Assembly: GCA_902781045.1 (NCBI GenBank)
Contig: CACZHT010000027.1
Coordinates: 1 to 52,302, forward strand
Direction: 5' to 3'
Source: an uncultured Bacteroidales bacterium
Lineage (GTDB): Bacteria; Bacteroidota; Bacteroidia; Bacteroidales; Muribaculaceae
Length of the DNA stretch: 52,302 nucleotides
The translations under genes and the position numbers were made by a program. This document shows positions 9,362 through 16,953 of the stretch, in pieces. Positions within the stretch are counted from its first letter, which is position 1. Every line of letters begins with the position of its first letter. The notes under the pieces were generated by a model. The model was given only the letters and a program-made list of their open reading frames with translations. It ran no database searches and was not told the DNA's origin.

Positions 9362-10435
9362 TTAAGCGTACAGTTCCTCAAAGATCTTGCGCAGCTCGGG
9401 GCACTCACGCAGCTCTTGCAGGGTGAACTCGGCGTGGCCCTTGGTGTAGCCGTTGCCGATGATCATGTTCACGTCGGCGCCGATGCCCTCAGCACCCAGA
9501 GCAGCCTTGGTGAAGCTGGTAGCCATCGAGAAGAAGTAGACCACACCGTCGTCCTTGGTGCACAGCACAGCGGTCATCTCGCAGTCGGGCACATTGACGC
9601 AGTTGATGGTGGTGTCGGCCATCTTGCCGTCGGTGAGCTTGTAGATCAGCTCGTAGACCTGCACGGGAGTCATGCCGGCCACGCTCTCGACCACGTCGCA
9701 GAAGCCCAGATCCTTGATGCGCTGGGTCGAACGGGGGCTGTTGGCCAGACCGATGACCTTGCCCGTCACGCCCACGCGCTTCTTGGCCTCGTAGCAGCAC
9801 AGCATGCCGCTCTTGCCACCGGCACCCAGAATGACCACGTTCTGGCCATACTGGCACAACTTGGCGGTCTGTGCGGGAGCACCGGCAACATCCAGTGCAC
9901 TCAGCGCCAGCTTTTCGGGCATGTCGGCCGGAATCTTGGCATAGATGCCGCTCTCAAACAGGATGGCCTTGCCCTTGATGTCGACCTGGTCGACGTCGGC
10001 CTTGATGTTGAGAATCTCGTCGATGCGCAGCGGGGTCAGCGACAGCGACACCAGCGTGGCGATGCGGTCGCCCTCCTTGAGGTCAATCTTGCCCTTGAGC
10101 GCGTCACCAATCTTCTCGACAGTGCCCAGCAACATGCCACCCGAGCCAGTGCGGCGGTTGCGGTGCTTGCCCTGAAGCTCGACGTTGAGCAGCATCTCCT
10201 TCTTGATCTCCTCCATCACCTCGGCCTCGTCGTTGGGGTTCTTGGCCTGCGACTTGGCATAGTTGTGGATGTCGGTGAACGAGGCCGAGTCGATGTTCAG
10301 GGTCTGAACGTCGATCAGGATCTCGTTGTCATAGATCTCGTCCATGTTGTTGTCCAACTTGTTGGCGGGCTGGGGCAGGACACCCACGGGCTCAATCACG
10401 CGGTGCGTGCCGAAACGGTTACCATGTTTTTGCAT
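9362..10435 (-). CDS. kdd: L-erythro-3,5-diaminohexanoate dehydrogenase
   Basis: 357 residues, matching Kdd. The enzyme oxidises 3,5-diaminohexanoate to 5-amino-3-oxohexanoate with NAD in the lysine fermentation pathway. The N-terminus 'HGNRFGTHRVIEPVGVLPQPA' is typical of Kdd. A Rossmann-type 'VVILGAGGKSGMLCCYEAKKRVG' lies in the middle and 'GDRIATLVSLSLTPLRIDEI' before it. The gene sits between kce and kamA. The substrate for this step is made by KamDE, which is not encoded in the window. Confidence 0.9.
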   Translation of the reverse strand: MQKHGNRFGTHRVIEPVGVLPQPANKLDNNMDEIYDNEILIDVQTLNIDSASFTDIHNYAKSQAKNPNDEAEVMEEIKKEMLLNVELQGKHRNRRTGSGGMLLGTVEKIGDALKGKIDLKEGDRIATLVSLSLTPLRIDEILNIKADVDQVDIKGKAILFESGIYAKIPADMPEKLALSALDVAGAPAQTAKLCQYGQNVVILGAGGKSGMLCCYEAKKRVGVTGKVIGLANSPRSTQRIKDLGFCDVVESVAGMTPVQVYELIYKLTDGKMADTTINCVNVPDCEMTAVLCTKDDGVVYFFSMATSFTKAALGAEGIGADVNMIIGNGYTKGHAEFTLQELRECPELRKIFEELYA

Positions 10436-10520
10436 TGTTGTCTGATATTTTTTAAAGTTATTGTTTTTTATTGTTTTCTTAAGGGGCTAGATTTTCTAGA
10501 ATTTCTAGATGATTAAGGGG

Positions 10521-11354
10521 TCACTTGCGGGGCTTCAGGCCCAGGATCTCGCGGGCCTCGTCGCTGGTGGCGATGGGCCGACCCAGCTCATTGGCCAGGC
10601 GCACGACCTTCTCGACCAACTCGCCATTGCTCTTGGCCAGCACGCCACGCGACAGATACAGGTTGTCCTCAAAGCCCACACGCACATTGCCGCCCATGGC
10701 GATGGCTGCAGCGGCCATCGGGAAGGCGTGACGGCCCACACCGGTCACCGTCCACGTCGAGCCGGCGGGAATGCCGTTGACCAGCCAGCACAGGTTGGCC
10801 ACAGTGGCGGGGGTGCAGCCGGGCACGCCCAGCACAAAGTTGAACTGCATGGGGTCGCCGGGCACCTGGCCCTTGCGTGCCATGTTGAGGATGGTGTCGA
10901 GGTGTCCCATCTCGAAGCACTCATACTCGGGCTTGATGCCGCGCTCCATCATGCGCTTGCCGAAGGCACGCATCGTGGGCATCGTATTGTCAAAGATCTC
11001 GTCGCCAAAGTTGCACGTGCCACAGTCCAGCGTGGCCATCTCGGGCAGCGGAGTGGTGTCGGTCGACTGCAGGCGCTCGTCGGGAGTCATACCCACGGCT
11101 CCGCCGGTCGACGGAATCAGGATGACATCGGGGCAAACCTTGAGGATGGCCTCCTCGCACTCCTGGAAGCGGCCACGATCCTGTGTGGGCGTGCCGTCGT
11201 CCCAACGGACGTGCAGGTGCACGATGGCTGCGCCGGCATCAACGGCCGACTTGGCCTCGCGAACAATCTCATCGACAGTATAGGGCACATTGGGATTCTG
11301 CTCCTTGGTGACCTCGGCGCCGCAGATGGCGGCAGTGATTATCAGTTTATCCAT
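10521..11354 (-). CDS. kce: 3-keto-5-aminohexanoate cleavage enzyme
   Basis: 277 residues, the standard size for the zinc-dependent BKACE family TIM barrel. Kce reacts 5-amino-3-oxohexanoate with acetyl-CoA to give 3-aminobutyryl-CoA and acetoacetate. Family motifs are 'LIITAAICGAEVTKEQNP', the metal-binding 'IVHLHVR' (about 44-50), 'PSTGGAVGMTPDERL', 'ECFEMGHLDTI' and 'VGFEDNLYLSRG'. Operon position between kal and kdd supports Kce over other BKACE members. Confidence 0.93.
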   Translation of the reverse strand: MDKLIITAAICGAEVTKEQNPNVPYTVDEIVREAKSAVDAGAAIVHLHVRWDDGTPTQDRGRFQECEEAILKVCPDVILIPSTGGAVGMTPDERLQSTDTTPLPEMATLDCGTCNFGDEIFDNTMPTMRAFGKRMMERGIKPEYECFEMGHLDTILNMARKGQVPGDPMQFNFVLGVPGCTPATVANLCWLVNGIPAGSTWTVTGVGRHAFPMAAAAIAMGGNVRVGFEDNLYLSRGVLAKSNGELVEKVVRLANELGRPIATSDEAREILGLKPRK

Positions 11355-11376
11355 TGTTCTTCTTTAGAATTTATAG

Positions 11377-11410
11377 GGAAGTTAAGAAGTTTCTCAACCC
11401 CTTAACTTCC
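11377..11410 (-). repeat. Inverted repeat between kal and kce
   Basis: GGAAGTTAAG (11377-11386) and CTTAACTTCC (11401-11410) form a perfect 10-base stem with a 14-base loop. It belongs to the same TTAACTTC motif family as the repeat between kdd and kamA. Confidence 0.65.
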
Positions 11411-11417
11411 TAATTAA

Positions 11418-11804
11418 TTATTTGCGCTGGCATTCCTTGGGGGTGACACAAGTGCCCGAAGCGCGGCACACCACGATGGGCTCGTCAAGCTCGTCGGCTG
11501 CCGACGGGCTGATGTCGGGGCGAGAGATGGCCACCTTGCGGGCCTCAAACTGCATGTGACGCGACGTGTTGCCCTCACGGTCAATCCAGCCCTCGGCCTC
11601 GATGAAGTCGCCGGCATAGACCGGTGCCAGGAAGTCGATACTGTCGTAGGCGCGGAACAGACCCTCGTCGCCGTCACGCATAATCAATAACTCGGTGGCC
11701 ACGTCACCAAACAGGTGAACCATGTGTGCACCATCAACCAGGTTGCCGCCATAGTGGGCATCCTTTGCGCTCATGCGCAGTCTGATCTTAGTTCTGTACT
11801 CCAT
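11418..11804 (-). CDS. kal: 3-aminobutyryl-CoA ammonia-lyase
   Basis: 128 residues, matching the known size of Kal, a single hot-dog fold enzyme that removes ammonia from L-3-aminobutyryl-CoA to give crotonyl-CoA. Visible segments are '[34 protein letters not shown]' (hot-dog helix region, about 8-41) and '[22 protein letters not shown]'. It lies 9 bases downstream of atoD and upstream of kce, as in other lysine fermentation operons. Confidence 0.9.
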   Translation of the reverse strand: MEYRTKIRLRMSAKDAHYGGNLVDGAHMVHLFGDVATELLIMRDGDEGLFRAYDSIDFLAPVYAGDFIEAEGWIDREGNTSRHMQFEARKVAISRPDISPSAADELDEPIVVCRASGTCVTPKECQRK

Positions 11805-11813
11805 ACCCTAAAA

Positions 11814-12464
11814 TTACTTTTCGACATAGATTGCATCAACATAGATGCCCGACGCATGCACACACTCGGGCTTGATCTCACCCACGGGCACCAGCTTCTC
11901 GGCCTCGACCACAACATAGTCGGCGGCGGTGGCCATCAGCGGGTTGAAGTTGTTGGTCGTGCCCAGGAACACCATGTTGCCAAACTCGTCGACAATGTTG
12001 GCGCGCAAGAAGGCGATGTCGGCCTTGAGGGGCTTCTCGAGCAGATACTCCTTGCCGTCGACGGTGATGATGTCCTTGCCGTCGGCCATGATGGTGCCCA
12101 GACCTGTCGGGGTGAGCACGCCACCCAGACCGGCACCGTAGGCGCGGATGCGCTCGGCCAGAGTGCCCTGGGGCACATACTCGACGATGAGGGTTCCCTC
12201 ATTCTTCTGCAGTGCGGTTTGCTTGTTGGTTCCGGTGTGCGACACGATGGCCTTCTTGACCTGGTGGTTGGTCACGAGCTTGCCATGAGCCACCTCGTCG
12301 TAGGCAGTATCGTTAGCAATGATGGTGAGGTCCTTGACGCCCTTCTCAACGATGGCGTCGATAATCTGTGTGGCACTTCCCACGCCCAGGAAGCCGCCGA
12401 ACATAATCGTCATGCCGTCATGCACTCGCTCGACGGCCTGTTCCAATGTGATTTGTTTGTTCAT
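11814..12464 (-). CDS. atoD: Acetoacetate/butyrate CoA-transferase alpha subunit
   Basis: 216 residues, aligning over its length with AtoD-type alpha subunits: 'VHDGMTIMFGGFLGVGSATQIIDAI', 'LTIIANDTA', 'VPQGTLAERIRAYGAGLGGVLTPTG' and 'NFNPLMATAADYVVVEAEKLV'. The heterotetramer moves CoA between acetoacetate and a short acid. The catalytic glutamate is on the beta subunit (AtoA), which is not encoded beside it or anywhere else in the window. It is the first gene of the minus-strand lysine operon. Confidence 0.88.
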   Translation of the reverse strand: MNKQITLEQAVERVHDGMTIMFGGFLGVGSATQIIDAIVEKGVKDLTIIANDTAYDEVAHGKLVTNHQVKKAIVSHTGTNKQTALQKNEGTLIVEYVPQGTLAERIRAYGAGLGGVLTPTGLGTIMADGKDIITVDGKEYLLEKPLKADIAFLRANIVDEFGNMVFLGTTNNFNPLMATAADYVVVEAEKLVPVGEIKPECVHASGIYVDAIYVEK

Positions 12465-12574
12465 AATATGTTATGATTTGGTTTTTGTTTATGTTCTCGG
12501 TTTTCATCATCTTGGCTGCGCTCGGCAATCGATGCAAGCACCATTGCGCTCGACTTGCACAAGATTTAAGACTG

Positions 12575-12582
12575 CAAATTTA
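12575..12582 (-). promoter_or_regulatory. Candidate -7 box for the lysine fermentation operon
   Basis: TAAATTTG on the minus strand, about 110 bases before the atoD start. No clear TTTG is found at 19-21 bases upstream, so the promoter may need an activator or the call may be wrong. Confidence 0.45.
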
Positions 12583-12743
12583 CCGAAAATAAATGACTTG
12601 CGCCCTATTTTCACCCCGATATTTTTAATTTAAATTTCCACTAATTCCACAATCCACAATCAGTCAACATGTTATACAAGCTATCCAATTGACATGGTTG
12701 AGGAGTGTTCACTAATTTTCATCATTATTTCACAAAAAACACT

Positions 12744-12751
12744 AACTTTGC
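12744..12751 (+). promoter_or_regulatory. -7 box for the C69 dipeptidase
   Basis: TAACTTTG, 24 bases before the first ATG at 12776. The -33 region is only a weak match (TTTC). Confidence 0.55.
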
Positions 12752-12775
12752 ACAAAACTTGCAATAACTGACTGT

Positions 12776-14422
12776 ATGATGAAAAAAATATTGTTCTCAC
12801 TGCTGGGAGTGGCACTGGGCGTGGCGCAGTGCCTGGCTTGCACAAGCATCATTGTGGGCAAGGAGGCCAGTGCCGACGGATCGGTGATGTGCACCTACAA
12901 CATCGACTCGTGGGGAGCGTGCCACAAGATGTACCGATACGAGGCCGGAAAGCATCCGGCAGGCACGATGCGCAAAATCTATGACCGCGACACGCGGGTC
13001 TATCACGGACAGATTCCCGAGGCGCCCGAGACCTATCTGGTCACCGGCAACATCAACGAGTGGCAGGTGGCCATCAGCGAGACCACCTTTGAGGGACGCG
13101 ACGAGCTCATCGACAACAAGGGCATCATCGACTATGGCTCGCTCATGGATCTGGGCCTGCAACGGGCACGCACGGCACGCGAGGCCATCGCGGTGATGAC
13201 CAGCCTGGCCGAGGAATATGGCTTCTGCAGCTCGGGCGAGTCGTTCACCGTGTGCGACCCCGACGAGGCATGGCTGCTCGAGATGTCGGGCTGTGGGCCG
13301 GGCAGCAAGAGCGTGGTGTGGATGGCCGTGCGTGTGCCCGACAATGCCGTGCTGGCCCACGCCAACCAGAGCCGCATCCGCCGCGTGGACTTGACCGACA
13401 CGGCCAATGTCATGATTTCGCCCAACTGCATCAGCTTTGCACGCAAGCGAGGCTACTTCAGGGGCAAGGACAGCGAGTTCAGCTTCTGCGACGCCTACAA
13501 CCCGCTCGCCTTCGGAGGGAGGCGGCTCAGCGACTCGCGCGTGTGGGCAATCTACCGCCACCTCACGGGTGGCATGGACCGCTACCTGCCCTACATTGAG
13601 GGCAAGCAGCCGATGTCGCAAGTCGAGCCGTTGCCACTATGGATTGTGCCCAACAAGAAGCTGACCGTGGGCGATGTGATCGAGTGCCTGCGCGACCACT
13701 TCGAGGGCACCCCGCTGGCCATGGACGATGACCCGGGGGCCGGACTGTACGACAGTCCGTTCCGCCCACAGCCGCTGCGCTACGACGACGGGGGCAAAAC
13801 CCTGTTCAACGAGCGTCCCGTGGCCACACCCCACACCGCCTTCACCTGGGTGGCGCAGCTGCGCGGCTTCATGCCCCGCGAGGTGGGCGGTGTCATCTGG
13901 TGGGGCAACGACGACAGTGGCATGGTGGCCTACACGCCCGTCTATTGCAACGCCACGCGCGTGCCGCACTGCTACAATGTGCCCGAGGCCGACGCATTCC
14001 ACTTCAGCGACCAGAGCGCCTTCTGGGTGTGCAACTGGGTCAGCAACATGGTCTATCCGCGGTGGAGCCTGCTCTACCCCGAGCTTAAGCAGGTACGCGA
14101 CTCGCTGCAGGCCAGTTACTTTGCCCGTCAGCCCGAACTGGAGCGACAGGCACTACAACTGCTCAAGACCGACCGCGACAGTGCCATAGCCATGCTCACC
14201 CACTATGGCGACGAGGTGGGGCGGCAGATGGTGGACCGATGGCGCGACATGGCCTGGCACATGATCGTGAAGTATAACGACGGCGTCATCCGCCAGGAGC
14301 AGAATGGCCGATACAAGCGCAACTCCAGCGGATTCCGGCCCATCCTCACCAAACCCGGCATGACACCCCGAGCACGCCGGCGCATCCACAAGTCCACAGG
14401 ATCGAGGTTTGAGGTGCCCTAG
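12776..14422 (+). CDS. Exported C69-family dipeptidase
   Basis: 548 residues. Peptidase family C69 (PepD-like) members are Ntn hydrolases that cleave dipeptides; the nucleophile is a cysteine exposed when the leader is removed. Here a signal peptide of about 21 residues ends in 'CLA' directly before 'CTSIIVGKEASADGS', making Cys22 the expected nucleophile. Further family motifs are 'SMCTYN'-like 'SVMCTYNIDSW', 'NINEWQVAISETTFEGR', 'YGFCSSGESFTVCDPDEAWLLEM' and 'VWWGNDDSGMVAYTP'-like 'VIWWGNDDSGMVAYTPVY'. Two ATGs in a row leave the start at 12776 or 12779. It probably feeds peptide-derived amino acids to the cell, which would fit the neighbouring lysine catabolism genes. Confidence 0.88.
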   Translation: MMKKILFSLLGVALGVAQCLACTSIIVGKEASADGSVMCTYNIDSWGACHKMYRYEAGKHPAGTMRKIYDRDTRVYHGQIPEAPETYLVTGNINEWQVAISETTFEGRDELIDNKGIIDYGSLMDLGLQRARTAREAIAVMTSLAEEYGFCSSGESFTVCDPDEAWLLEMSGCGPGSKSVVWMAVRVPDNAVLAHANQSRIRRVDLTDTANVMISPNCISFARKRGYFRGKDSEFSFCDAYNPLAFGGRRLSDSRVWAIYRHLTGGMDRYLPYIEGKQPMSQVEPLPLWIVPNKKLTVGDVIECLRDHFEGTPLAMDDDPGAGLYDSPFRPQPLRYDDGGKTLFNERPVATPHTAFTWVAQLRGFMPREVGGVIWWGNDDSGMVAYTPVYCNATRVPHCYNVPEADAFHFSDQSAFWVCNWVSNMVYPRWSLLYPELKQVRDSLQASYFARQPELERQALQLLKTDRDSAIAMLTHYGDEVGRQMVDRWRDMAWHMIVKYNDGVIRQEQNGRYKRNSSGFRPILTKPGMTPRARRRIHKSTGSRFEVP

Positions 14423-14456
14423 GCCGGCAAACTCGACGACTCGCACATAGAGTTCA

Positions 14457-14486
14457 ATCGGTTGTCGGCTGTAGCCGACAACCGAT
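14457..14486. repeat. Near-perfect 30-base palindrome after the dipeptidase
   Basis: ATCGGTTGTCGGCT (14457-14470) and AGCCGACAACCGAT (14473-14486) are exact complements with a 2-base centre. No T run follows, so it is either a weak terminator or a small palindromic repeat. Confidence 0.85.
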
Positions 14487-14536
14487 AACCGAAAAACCGA
14501 AAACAAATGATTCTCAATTTTCAATTAAAAAAAGTA

Positions 14537-15175
14537 ATGCGTAAGATTCTCGCCCTCGCAGCTGCAGCCATCATGCTGGCCGGCTGCAACAACAACACTG
14601 GCAACACCACTGGCAACACCACCAGTGCCCGCTGTGTCCGACCCCTGCCCGCAGGCATCACGACCGACTCGCTCACCGACTGCACCGTACCCGCACAGTT
14701 CACACTGGCCGACTTCGACTGGACGGCCCAGACCCTGACCATGACGGTCTATAGCGAGGACCTCTATGACGCGGTCGACATCAGCCAGCTCAAGGCCGGC
14801 GACACCATCATCTATCAGGGACGCAACATCGTCGTGGCCAAGATTGACGACAAGGACGGCTTCAAGACCATCAACGACGGCATCGAGAACGACGGGGCCG
14901 ACCTGCAGGCCGGCGACGGCGGCACCTATCGCGCCATCCAGCTCGACGACCACTCGGTCTACACTACGCTAGGCAAGGCCACAGTACCAGTGGCCAGCGA
15001 CCTCGTGGTCATCGACTGCGGCATCGAGCCGACCGACCCGGTCGACACCATCCGCACCGACGCCCGCAGTTACCTGCAGAAGCTTGGCCAGCGCGACAAC
15101 TTCAGTGAGCTGAACACCCAGGTGCTGATTCAGGGCGGCAAGGTCACCCAGATTACCCGCCGCTGGATTCCCTAG
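14537..15175 (+). CDS. Lipoprotein of unknown function
   Basis: 212 residues from the ATG at 14537, chosen because 'MRKILALAAAAIMLAGC' is a complete lipoprotein signal with lipobox LAGC; an upstream in-frame ATG would put charged residues before it. After the cysteine comes an N/T-rich linker (CNNNTGNTTGNTTS), then a single alpha/beta domain with 'QFTLADFDWTAQTLTMTVYSE' and 'LKAGDTIIYQGRNIVVAKID'. I do not recognise the family. It is probably anchored in the outer membrane or periplasm. It is convergent with rnhB, 12 bases away. Confidence 0.75.
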   Translation: MRKILALAAAAIMLAGCNNNTGNTTGNTTSARCVRPLPAGITTDSLTDCTVPAQFTLADFDWTAQTLTMTVYSEDLYDAVDISQLKAGDTIIYQGRNIVVAKIDDKDGFKTINDGIENDGADLQAGDGGTYRAIQLDDHSVYTTLGKATVPVASDLVVIDCGIEPTDPVDTIRTDARSYLQKLGQRDNFSELNTQVLIQGGKVTQITRRWIP

Positions 15176-15187
15176 TACTGACATCTG

Positions 15188-15799
15188 TCAATCACTGCCC
15201 TGCTCATCGAAGAGTGTGGGCTGAGGCAGCAAGGCGAACGAGCGACGGTGGTGAGGAGTGACACCCAGACGACGGATGGCCTCGCGGTGATCGCGGGTGG
15301 GATAGCCCTTGTTGGCCTCCCAGCCGTAGCCGGGGCACTCTTGCGCCAGCCGGCGCATCAGCTCGTCGCGGTGGGTCTTGGCCAGGATGCTCGCCGCGGC
15401 GATGCACAGCATGCGGCCGTCGCCCTTGACGATGGTGGTGTGGGGGATGTCTTGGTAGGGCTTGAAGCGGTTGCCGTCGATGAGCAGCGCCTGAGGACGC
15501 ACCGTCAGCTGGTCAATGGCACGGTGCATGGCCAGGATGCTGGCATTGAGAATGTTGATGCGGTCGATTTCCTGGGGCGACACATGCGCAACAGCCCATG
15601 CGAGTGCCTCGCGCTCGATAATGGGCCTGAGCTGATCGCGCTGGTGCTCGGTGAGCTGCTTGCTGTCGTTGATCAGCGCATTGGCAAATTCCGGTGGCAG
15701 TATCACTGCAGCTGCCGTAACGGGGCCGGCCAGACAGCCGCGCCCCGCCTCGTCGCACCCCGCTTCAATGCGTCCCTCAATGAGATATCGTTCTAGCAT
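15188..15799 (-). CDS. rnhB: Ribonuclease HII
   Basis: 203 residues from the ATG at 15799. That start places '[27 protein letters not shown]' at the N-terminus; the longer open frame upstream is low-complexity and overlaps the previous gene. RNase HII nicks RNA in RNA-DNA hybrids and single ribonucleotides in DNA. Catalytic acids lie in 'DEAGRG', 'LIDGNRFKP' and 'THRDELM'; the serine and lysine of '[14 protein letters not shown]' are conserved. The gene follows the polyprenyl synthetase by 64 bases on the same strand and is probably cotranscribed. Confidence 0.95.
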   Translation of the reverse strand: MLERYLIEGRIEAGCDEAGRGCLAGPVTAAAVILPPEFANALINDSKQLTEHQRDQLRPIIEREALAWAVAHVSPQEIDRINILNASILAMHRAIDQLTVRPQALLIDGNRFKPYQDIPHTTIVKGDGRMLCIAAASILAKTHRDELMRRLAQECPGYGWEANKGYPTRDHREAIRRLGVTPHHRRSFALLPQPTLFDEQGSD

Positions 15800-15863
15800 G
15801 ATGGTTCCTAGTGATGAAGTTGTGTTGCCCCCGCTGTGGCCGCTCGCTGCCCATGGAGAGGAG

Positions 15864-16838
15864 TCAACGGTTGCGCTCGATGATGTAGCAGAAGATGTGG
15901 CGCAGCCACTGGATGGTGTCGCTGGCGGGGAAGATGTCAAGCACAGCGTCGGCCTCGTGCCGCAACCGCTGCATCATGTCGTAGGCATAGTCGATGCCCC
16001 CGGCATGCTTGGCCCACTCGACCAGTGTGGTGATGTCGTCGGTCGTGAGCTGCTCCTTGCGCGTCAGTGCTTGCATCGTTGCGTGCTCCGGCAGTCCGGG
16101 CTGCGACAGGGCATGAATCAGCGGCAGCGTGATTTTGCCCTCACGCAGGTCATTGCCCGTAGGCTTGCCCACAGCGGGGTCGTCATAGTAGTCGAATGTG
16201 TCATCCTTGATTTGGAACGCCAGTCCCAACAGTCGCGCATACTGGCGCAACGCCTCGACCTGCTCGGCCGGGCCATTGTTGACATATCCGCTCACCGCCA
16301 CACAGCTCTCAAACAGCGAGGCTGTCTTCTTGCCGATGATGCTGAGGTAGGTGGCCTCGTCGATGTTGCGGCTGCGGGCATTGTCATACTGGTTGATCTC
16401 GCCCAGCGACAGGTCCCCGCCCATCTGCGCCAACGACTCGAGCACACGAGGGTCTCCGGCCCTGACGGCACACCGCAGCGCACCGGTAACAAAGTAGTCA
16501 CCCACCAGCACAGCCACATGGTTGCTCCACACACTGTTGATGGTCTCGATGCCGCGGCGCTGCTGGGCCTGGTCGATGACATCGTCGTGGATGAGCGACG
16601 CATTGTGCAGCATCTCGATTGCCGCACCGGCCTGAAGCACACGCTCGTTCACGCCCCCAAAGAGCCGGCCGCCCAGCAACGTCAGCATGGGGCGCAACTG
16701 CTTGCCCTTGGTGGCAAGGTAGCGCGACACAATCGAGTTCATGAGCGGCGATTCGCTGCGCAAGGTGTCCTCAATGATGCCGTTGAGCCGCCGCAAATCG
16801 TCGGCCAGCGAGTGTCGGATGTCGTCCAGTTTTGTCAT
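15864..16838 (-). CDS. Polyprenyl diphosphate synthase
   Basis: 324 residues from 16838. An upstream ATG at 16859 overlaps the -7 box at 16847-16854 and is unlikely to be transcribed. The enzyme condenses isopentenyl diphosphate units into a long chain, likely the menaquinone side chain (IspB/octaprenyl-type). First aspartate-rich motif '[15 protein letters not shown]', second '[12 protein letters not shown]'; '[12 protein letters not shown]' binds isopentenyl diphosphate. Chain length cannot be fixed by eye. It is divergent from polA and followed by rnhB. Confidence 0.92.
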   Translation of the reverse strand: MTKLDDIRHSLADDLRRLNGIIEDTLRSESPLMNSIVSRYLATKGKQLRPMLTLLGGRLFGGVNERVLQAGAAIEMLHNASLIHDDVIDQAQQRRGIETINSVWSNHVAVLVGDYFVTGALRCAVRAGDPRVLESLAQMGGDLSLGEINQYDNARSRNIDEATYLSIIGKKTASLFESCVAVSGYVNNGPAEQVEALRQYARLLGLAFQIKDDTFDYYDDPAVGKPTGNDLREGKITLPLIHALSQPGLPEHATMQALTRKEQLTTDDITTLVEWAKHAGGIDYAYDMMQRLRHEADAVLDIFPASDTIQWLRHIFCYIIERNR

Positions 16839-16846
16839 TTGCGGCA

Positions 16847-16854
16847 CAAAATTA
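16847..16854 (-). promoter_or_regulatory. -7 box for the polyprenyl synthase-rnhB unit
   Basis: TAATTTTG on the minus strand with TTTG at 16877-16880, spacing 22 bases. The ATG at 16838 is 8 bases downstream, so the leader is very short or absent. Confidence 0.6.
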
Positions 16855-16953
16855 GTCATTATTTACCGACTCTAGCCAAATTTTTCGGCAAATATTTCTC
16901 AAATCGGCAAAAAAGACCTAATTTTAGCGTGTTTTTTTAAAAATCGACCCATC

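Larger units (their letters stand above)
12465..12775. other. Divergent intergenic region between the lysine operon and dipeptidase
   Basis: 311 bases without a gene. It holds a minus-strand -7 box near 12575, a roughly 100-base leader for atoD, and a plus-strand -7 box at 12744. I see no riboswitch-like structure. Confidence 0.6.

Noticed and set aside
9416..10516. 366-codon plus-strand open frame opposite kdd
   Set aside because: Antisense shadow of kdd; valine-, leucine- and histidine-rich without any motif. The same applies to the plus-strand frames opposite kamA, kce and atoD.
16914..16927. TAATTTTA as a polA -7 box
   Set aside because: The last base departs from the TAnnTTTG consensus and no TTTG sits at the right distance; too weak to list.
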